From Saccoglossus kowalevskii (lineage: Eukaryota > Hemichordata > Enteropneusta > Harrimaniidae): 13,909 bases of DNA. Below are positions 7,909 to 13,909 of this stretch, piece after piece. Position 1 is the first letter of the stretch; every line of letters begins with the position of its first letter. Position numbers and translations under genes: made by a program. The notes beneath the pieces were generated by a model. It made no database searches. It saw only the letters and a list, made by a program, of their open reading frames with translations, and was not told where the DNA came from. The stretch is from NCBI RefSeq assembly GCF_000003605.2, contig NW_003128000.1, positions 1,541 through 15,449 on the forward strand, read 5' to 3'.

Positions 7909-8430
7909 TATTTTATTTATTTCACCATTATAACAGAACAGAACTTATGAACAAAATACAATAGAAGTAATTCCGGTGTGGACCATGGAAATAGTCCTTC
8001 TGGACTAGTCCAGTCCATGGCCCATACTGTCAAGTCGAAATTTACAATTTACCAGTAAAGGAAAGGAAAATTACTATTTACATTAAAAGTAATCTATATA
8101 ATTTAGATATAAAAATGACTAAAATATTATGTGTAATAATATTATAAACGAACTACTGGTACAATGAATTTATTTGCAGAGGAAAAGAAAAAAATGCAGA
8201 GAAATGGGAGGTAATCGAGGAATTTAACAAAGCAAACAATGTTTCATTTCATATTTAAATTTGTTTCTGTTGTTGATGTTTTTGGGGGAGTCTGGAAGTG
8301 AATTCCAGTGTTTTACTGCAGCAAATTTAAAATTATGTTGTGAAACTGTAAGGTGAGCAACAGGAATTGACAAGTTACCGCTAGACACTGAACTTGTGGG
8401 ATTTATTTGTAGACAATGTTTCAATACAAA
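7905..8430 (-). pseudogene. 5'-truncated CR1/RTE-like LINE: ORF2 end and 3' UTR
   Basis: Read on the - strand from about 8424, the frame gives a Pro/Ser-rich lead and then NFKFAAVKHWNSLPDSPKN, followed by NKFKYEMKHCLL and a stop. This is the classic C-terminal tail (FxxxAxxxWNSLPxxIR...FKxxLKxxL) of many non-LTR retrotransposons. It is followed by a 3' UTR of about 300 nt and an A-rich tail, GTGAAATAAATAAAATAAAA, on the - strand. A 5'-truncated copy is the usual product of target-primed reverse transcription. Target-site duplications were not found by eye. Confidence 0.75.
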
Positions 8431-8439
8431 ACAACTGCA

Positions 8440-8780
8440 CTAGACAATTTAATCTAGTTTCGAGTATAACGTTTTTTTTTCAATTCCCCAGATTTGTGAA
8501 GTTTGAATTAGTTTAAAGAAGTTTCTGTTCTCTAGAAAATACCATGAAATGGATTGCAGTGGGTGTTTTCTTTCCCACTGTTCCAAGGTATTGTCAGTTA
8601 GAACACGCATACTATGTTAAGATCTTAATTGTGTGTTGGTAAAACATTAATAAATGAATACAATGAATGAGTGAAGTAGTGTGATTAAATAGTTAGACAA
8701 TAGTAATACAAGAATGCATATATTATTGATCGATTATTCAGTCCTTGGTGATATTGCCATAGTGGAATTAAATACAGTAG
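8440..8780. other. Unassigned stretch with a small hairpin
   Basis: No gene found. A 7-bp perfect inverted repeat, CAGTGGG/CCCACTG, lies at 8557-8580. The rest is AT-rich and featureless by eye. Confidence 0.5.
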
Positions 8781-8782
8781 CT

Positions 8783-8832
8783 GTCAGTCAGTCGATCAGT
8801 CGGTCGATCGGTCGGCCATTCAGTAAGTCAGT
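8783..8832. repeat. Degenerate GTCA/GTCG/GATC tetranucleotide repeat
   Basis: Runs such as GTCAGTCAGTCGATCAGTCG and GGTCGATCGGTCGG form a decayed tetranucleotide microsatellite, ending in CAGTAAGTCAGTC. Confidence 0.85.
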
Positions 8833-10041
8833 CTTTTTTATTCCGTGTTAATACCATTATAATACATCAAAAAGTATCTTCAGTCTTAATACAAGTAGTT
8901 GAGTTTAACTTCGTTCGCATGTTTGGCAACCGTCATATGTCAGTCGTCTACTCTGAAACATCAACCTCATATTGCATCTGCCTACAATTCTGCGCATGTA
9001 CTTTACCATGCTGAAAATCTCCCAACATCATTGTAGAATAAATGATACCAATGTGATGTATACACTTGATCAGATGTTCGTTCAATATTTATTCGTTTGC
9101 AACCCACGACGTGACCATTCTTTCCGCGACTTTTGTCTACTGAAAAAGCTAGAAAGAGGAGAGATGGAATTAACACATATATAATATTGTGATCTAAGCA
9201 ATGCCTCAACTCTCCAGTCCACTTTGGTTTTGTGTTGTTTTTTATTCCTCAAATAAATTAGGTAACTGCAATGCAGGGCGCGTAAAGAAATCATTGTGCG
9301 ATTTACAATTGTGTATCTCAAGGTACATATTTTTCCACTGAATTTCTATTCGGGTTATATTTATCTCTGCTTCTGTCAAATGCCCTTTCTGCAGCATGGC
9401 TGACTTACTTCAAGACACCTTTTTTAATGTTCTACGTACAGTGCCCTCTAAGTCTGCATTTACCACACAGTATTTTGCCTCTGTGTCCTTCTTTCGTAGT
9501 TTAAAGTGTACTGCACCTCCAAATCATTCTCGCATGTGATCCTACTGCAACGTACAAAATAATTATTCATAATTTCGTCAAAAGACGAAAATGCCTTCCT
9601 GAATTGTTCGCCATACAAATTTTCATTTTTATTTATTGACTTCATACGGCATGTACATATATATATCTTTGACGATGTACCGGATTTTTCATATGAGTAA
9701 TACATCATGATATGATAATATTGCACTGCGGATGGATGTAATGTGTACGGGCACATGCAATGCAAATTGTGTTGTGTGTCACCAGACGATCAAGAGCATA
9801 ATGTGCATTAGTATTATTTTATTTAACATTTATTTGGATTGCTTTTCAACCAGTGAATCGAAGCGATCTCGGCTTTCTATTTGCAGTAGCAATCCACTGT
9901 CTCGTCTTCAGTTATATAAAAATTACTATGTTTTGTTTTATATATATGCACACTTTATTATTAAAACATAAAGTACATCGCTGTATGTAATTAATAACAC
10001 AAATTATTATTATTATTATGCAATGTCTTTATTAATTTCAG
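8833..10041. other. Unassigned stretch
   Basis: Several ORFs of 70-100 codons occur on both strands but overlap each other and carry no recognisable motif. The longest, - strand 9460-9765, is discussed as a finding. A short ATT run lies at 10003-10018, just before the candidate exon acceptor. Confidence 0.4.
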
Positions 10042-10150
10042 AAGACGCTTATGGCCGCTGTCATGACACAATATTTTGTCTTCCCCAAAAGCCGAACATG
10101 GCCGTTGCTTACTACACGATACAAGCAAAATGCAGTTATGAGTTTCCAGG
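10042..10150 (+). CDS. Orphan candidate exon (109 nt), Cys-containing, gene unknown
   Basis: Acceptor TCTTTATTAATTTCAG is good; the donor AGG|GTATTT is moderate. One frame is open across the whole interval and reads protein-like: DAYGRCHDTIFCLPQ, then KPNMAVAYYTIQAKC, then SYEFPG. Three cysteines spaced C-5-C-16-C, with Gly, Pro and aromatic residues, suggest an extracellular disulphide-bonded domain. Phase would be 1 in and 2 out. No partner exon was identified on either side, so it may belong to a gene with long introns or be a relic. The domain was not recognised. Confidence 0.4.
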
Positions 10151-10740
10151 GTATTTTTTTTTTATTTTAACGGATTTCACGGTTTGCTCATATGTCAATC
10201 TGCTAATATATTTGCTCTGACTTAACAATCTATATAGTGGGCATGTCTATGTATGTTCTTGTATACCTTATTCACTTGCGAAATGCAAATACTGTGTCTA
10301 AAACTTAGTTACATTCTGCAGACAAATTCAACTAAGAAAGTGGCTTGTTTTTGTGAATCTTTGTATAATAATCAGGACTTATAGATTGAAGAAACTGCGA
10401 TAATGGTTAGCAAGTTCATGGACTATTCGCATTTAGAGGCCACAGATTATAGTTGTTATGTTAATACTGACATGTTATAGCATAGTATGCGATAGACATG
10501 CTTCAATTTTGCGCCACAGAGAAGCTAATTAGCAGTCAATAAAAATATTAACACTGTCGTTTCTTACTCAGCATATGTCATAATTAAGATTAGAAAAATT
10601 CTGTAAATTGTCAGCATTTAGTAAAATATTGTGTAGAAGTTTGTACATAAAGTCGGCTAACTTATGTTATGTAGACACCCCAGTGTTCTGTAATACCAAA
10701 GTTTTGACCAGTTTAACTAATTGTTAGGAGTTCTGTTGCA
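10151..10740. other. Unassigned stretch
   Basis: AT-rich sequence with no ORF or repeat of note. If the exon at 10042 is real, this would be its downstream intron. Confidence 0.4.
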
Positions 10741-10790
10741 TTTATTGATTATTCAGGACGGAACCCCACACCCTCCCTGTGGCTTTCGTT

Positions 10791-10904
10791 GCGTATAGAA
10801 GTAATTGTCACGAGTGATGCGGTGTATCATTCGAGAGAGAGAGAGAAGCGAGTTAAAGTAGAGCATAATACACCGCATCTCGAGTGCAAATAACTTCCAT
10901 ACGC
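10791..10904. repeat. Inverted repeat with 37-bp arms and a GA-rich loop
   Basis: Left arm 10791-10827 (GCGTATAGAAGTAATT to GCGGTGTAT) is the reverse complement of right arm 10868-10904 at 30 of 37 positions. The 40-nt loop contains (GA)n at 10833-10846. The arms end in the same outer GCGTAT and inner GCGGTGTAT. It resembles a small foldback element or a MITE remnant. Confidence 0.8.
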
Positions 10905-10905
10905 T

Positions 10906-11430
10906 TGTTATATGTTTGATAAGTTATGCTGTGCCAATGTTTACATTTGTCAGTGTATAACGGGTGTACTATGCTATATCTGTTACAAATATGATGAACT
11001 ATTCACTTGTTATAATGACACAAATTTTGACAGGTCATTGTTTACGTTTAGCCAATGTTGTTTTCTTGTAGAGAAAACTGACCATTGTTATTTCCCTTTT
11101 CTGTTTTCATAGTGGAATAAAAACTGTTAACTTTGCAATTTTTAGTTTCACTCGTATCAATAGAATGGACTTGGCTATTCAGTTTCAATCAAATGTAATT
11201 TTTCTGATTATATTCTAACCACAAAGTTTGCTCATTTTGTGTAGTTACTCCCTGGCAGCCATGTTTGTCTTATGGAACAGGAGAGGATTTAACAGTGGTG
11301 TTGACATAGCTTTATTGTCAGTTTCACTAAGGTGTTGATTGGGTAGAGGATTATAACTAAGGTTACATGAAAGGTATACCTTCAGTAGCATGTCCCTGTT
11401 TTCTAAGGTCTATGGTTTGAGTTAAAAATT
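10906..11430. other. Unassigned stretch
   Basis: A 66-codon + strand ORF (10912-11112) has many Cys and Tyr residues but no splice sites, motif or codon regularity that supports a gene. Nothing else recognised. Confidence 0.4.
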
Positions 11431-12770
11431 CCTCCACAAAATTGTGCATTGGCAAATATGCCGTGCAACTGGGTAATCTATATCCGTGGAATCATAGCCA
11501 TCCCTGAGTGCCGATTTTGTTCGTTGGTATCTGGCTAGCCCGCAGTGGGCTATGAAGCCGATGTATCTGAAATGTGTTTAAAAACATAGAGTTGAGGTAG
11601 CTGTTCGCCTCGGAAAAAAACACTAGAATCAGCCTTTTTCTAACCCATAATACATTGCGATTGACGCGAATTCCTGTGATTAATTTTGCTTTTACCTATG
11701 TGTCACGTGACAAACGATATTTCATTCTACTGGCGCTAAGAATTGCGGGATAATAACGGCTGTCGTAATATCGTCAAATAATGTTGTTTACACTAGAAGA
11801 AAACATTAAACTGTTCAGTTTTACTGTTTATTGGCATGGATCTTTTGCAGAAAATGCTATTTTTCTGGGAAACCATATACCTACATTATAGGCACGTTGT
11901 AGTATTCTTGATGCAAATAATTTGACTTGTTTTTATTCGAGGTCGTGGGTTTCCAGTCAATTAAGAGTTTTGCATGTGATGATCCCGTAGCTCGATATCC
12001 GACTGTCAACACAAAATACACAGAAAAGACGTCCAGATAAATGATATGAAAGGTCGATGCTATTAGTTGAGATTGTTTTAGCAGATCCCACCAAGGCTTT
12101 AGTATGGCGTTAAGGAGCCTAAACAACTCTGCAATGATTTATCTTTCAATCCTTGCAATGAAAAATCGTGTTGACACTGATGCCGCCTTCTTTATAAATG
12201 ATGTCGTTAATGCGCATGATTCGGTATTGTACCCAAGACTTTAAAAGTAAAACATCACCCTTATATTGTATGTGTTTATTACACCAAATTACCCGTTCGC
12301 TAATTTTTCGTGCAGTATTCGTTTTAAAAGAACGTCCTCCAGATTCACGCCACGCTTGCGAATATATTGCGTATTCCTAAAAAGGTGGGAGATTAGTCAA
12401 GTTAGGGCTGTATTTTTGTTTTAGAATATTCATGAAAAGTGTGGTTTTTAAAGATGTGTTTTACATAGAAAGTAAAAAGGAACGCATTTCCAAGTTGCAC
12501 TTTCCAACATGAGACGAGTAATCTATGATGCCCGGAATGCTTTTTGCCCAAGAAAAATGTCGTACATTCGAATACCACATTCATCATAATTGGCGATAAC
12601 AGTTCTACATCTGAACGAAGATTTTATCAAGGCGGCTCATGAGTGCTAAGTGAATCATCGCATAATGATATCAATTGTCCCGTGTCGTGTTAGGCGTCCT
12701 TGTGTCCATATACGTAATATATTTTCAATGGTTTCGTTTTGCATAATGAATGCCAATTTTACGCCTTAAT
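11430..12770 (-). pseudogene. Second decayed L1/Tx1-like LINE, C-terminal part of ORF2
   Basis: Read on the - strand from about 12730: ILRIWTQGRLTRHGTIDII, the same post-RT motif as at 7338. Then come a stretch closely matching 7430-7560, FFLGKKHSGHHR (like FxWxGKxxRIKR), MRINDIIYKEGGISVNT near 12210 (like IxxINDIIxExGxFLS), LLNAILKPWWDLLK near 12100 (like LIxAIPxxWKxLLK), and HAKLLIDWKPTTSNK near 11950. A weaker match, TFQIHRLH and IPTNK, occurs at 11520-11570 (like FQYRILHRIIPTN). Many stops and frameshifts make it inactive. The RT catalytic core is missing, so the copy is 5'-truncated. Between 11570 and 11880 the sequence does not fit the family and may be an insertion. Confidence 0.7.
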
Positions 12771-12830
12771 TAAATTTAGCATTATCACTTACAACACGAA
12801 CAAGCAGAACATATGTGTATGAAAAATATG

Positions 12831-13909
12831 TAAAAGTCTAAAAAAGCTATTTATGTTGGTACATTGCACAACTACCCAAGCGCAAAGTGATTAACAAAGT
12901 GCATAAAAAGTTGTGAAAATCTCCTGCAAAGTTGTCAGATTTACATGGAAATGTTACCTATGTTGTTACATTATCGAGACCAGTAGTTAAAAGTTCGCGA
13001 AAGTGAATAAATATATTATAAAAGGCCGTTTGAATATCGTGGTGGCCCTCTAAGAATGTAGAACTTTGGAACATTTCCAAACATTGAATGGCCGCCAATA
13101 ACAATAAATTTCAAAATACTCTGATAGATGAGTGGTCAGGTGATCTACCGTTCACAAAAGTAAAGTTCAATCGGTCGTGGTTAGTACTTGCATGGCAGAC
13201 TACCTGAGAAAACCAGCTGGTGAGATTTTTGGGTTTTTGCAGTTTGCACCTCTTTGGTCCAAGTTGCTGAAACAGCGTGCAAAGTTGCCCAAACCGATTG
13301 CAAAATTGGTAGATTAGCGTGCTTATTTGATATTAGTTGTTGTTATATCTAACCCTGCATTTATAAAGTATGAAAAATGAACAAAATCCATTTGAAGCCT
13401 CCCATGTTAACAGACTGTCATATGAGCCGGCCGTAAAATGAACAAACACACCCTAAAAATGTGAAAAGCTACTGAAAATTTGGTGGATTTGCGTGTATAT
13501 TCCCCCAAAGTCATTTCATATAGAACCCCGCATTTAAATTTAAAACAAAAACATGTAAAAGTCTAAAAAAAACTATTTATGTTAGTATATTGTACCACTA
13601 CCCAAGCGCATAGTGATTTACAAAGTGCATACAAAGTTGGGAAAATCTCGAGCAAAGTTGTCAGATTTACATGGAAATGTTACCTATGTTGTTACATTAT
13701 CGAGACCAGTAGTTAAAAGTTCGCAAAAGTGAATAAATATATTATAAAAGGCCGTTTGAATATCGCAGTATCCAGCGAAGGATGTAGAATTTTAAAACAT
13801 TTCCAAACATTGAATGACCGTCAATTGCAATAAATTTCAAAATACTCTGATTGATGAGTGGTCAGGTGATCTACCGTTCACAAAAGTAAAGTTCAATCGG
13901 TCGTGGTTA
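12831..13909. repeat. Tandem satellite-like array, 725-726 bp period
   Basis: The block 12831-13183 recurs at 13556-13909 with few differences. Examples are TTACATGGAAATGTTACCTA, GTTACATTATCGAGACCAGT and TGATCTACCGTTCACAAAAG. The shift is 725 at the left and 726 at the right. The second copy is cut by the window end. The spacer 13184-13555 holds two weaker copies of a shorter unit, marked by GATTNGCGTG at 13312-13321 and 13486-13495. No reading frame is conserved. Confidence 0.88.

Noticed and set aside
8557-8580. 7-bp hairpin CAGTGGG/CCCACTG as a regulatory site
   Set aside because: Too short to distinguish from chance in 14 kb and not linked to a gene.
8972-9321. Three overlapping ORFs on both strands
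   Set aside because: Mutually overlapping, short and without motifs; no support for any one of them.
10912-11112. Cys- and Tyr-rich 66-codon ORF as a secreted peptide
   Set aside because: No signal peptide, no ordered Cys spacing, no splice or promoter context; composition fits AT-rich chance ORFs.
12831-13909. CRISPR-like array
   Set aside because: Repeat units are hundreds of bases long with diverged copies; there are no short identical repeats with unique spacers, and the window is animal DNA.

Overview
The window looks like nuclear DNA of an invertebrate animal. It is AT-rich and gene-poor, with long non-coding stretches, microsatellites, GT-AG introns and decayed non-LTR retrotransposons of the L1/Tx1 and CR1-like kinds. 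Nothing looks bacterial, organellar or viral: there are no long ORFs, operons or ribosome-binding sites. The phylum cannot be fixed from the sequence. The repeat style recalls marine invertebrates such as hemichordates, cnidarians and molluscs, but that is only an impression.

The main gene is on the + strand at 1564-5979. It is the 3' part of a split gene made of micro-exons of 28, 29, 36, 28, 29 and 22 nt, followed by a short terminal coding exon. All splice sites are GT-AG and all phases agree, giving a 66-residue C-terminal protein segment. Exons 1-3 and 4-6 are two copies of one three-exon cassette, about 3.2 kb apart, with intron sequence also conserved between copies. Each cassette encodes an acidic, Leu-rich peptide; the first has an a/d heptad pattern. 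The architecture resembles the micro-exon genes of parasitic flatworms, but I cannot assign the protein to a family. The 5' end of the gene is not identified; a possible upstream exon lies at 463-508.

Layout: 1-420, diverged tandem repeat of about 131 bp. 463-508, candidate exon. 682-897, TTTA/TTCA microsatellite. 1564-1896, cassette 1. 1897-4730, intron with a hairpin-rich repeat (3048-3602) and an (AT)n tract. 4731-5078, cassette 2. 5079-5950, intron. 5951-5979, last coding exon, then 3' UTR and a poly(A) signal at 6109. 6442-7570, decayed Tx1-like LINE (+). 7690-7908, decayed CR1-like fragment (+), interrupted at its right end by a 5'-truncated LINE on the - strand (about 7905-8430). 8440-11430 is mostly unexplained, apart from a degenerate microsatellite, one plausible orphan exon (10042-10150) and a 37-bp-arm inverted repeat (10791-10904). 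About 11430-12770 is a second Tx1-like LINE on the - strand, related to the first and apparently interrupted. 12831-13909 is a tandem array with a 725-726 bp period built partly from a shorter unit of about 175 bp.

The genes do not form a visible pathway. The biology that stands out is the micro-exon cassette gene and how transposons and satellite DNA surround it.
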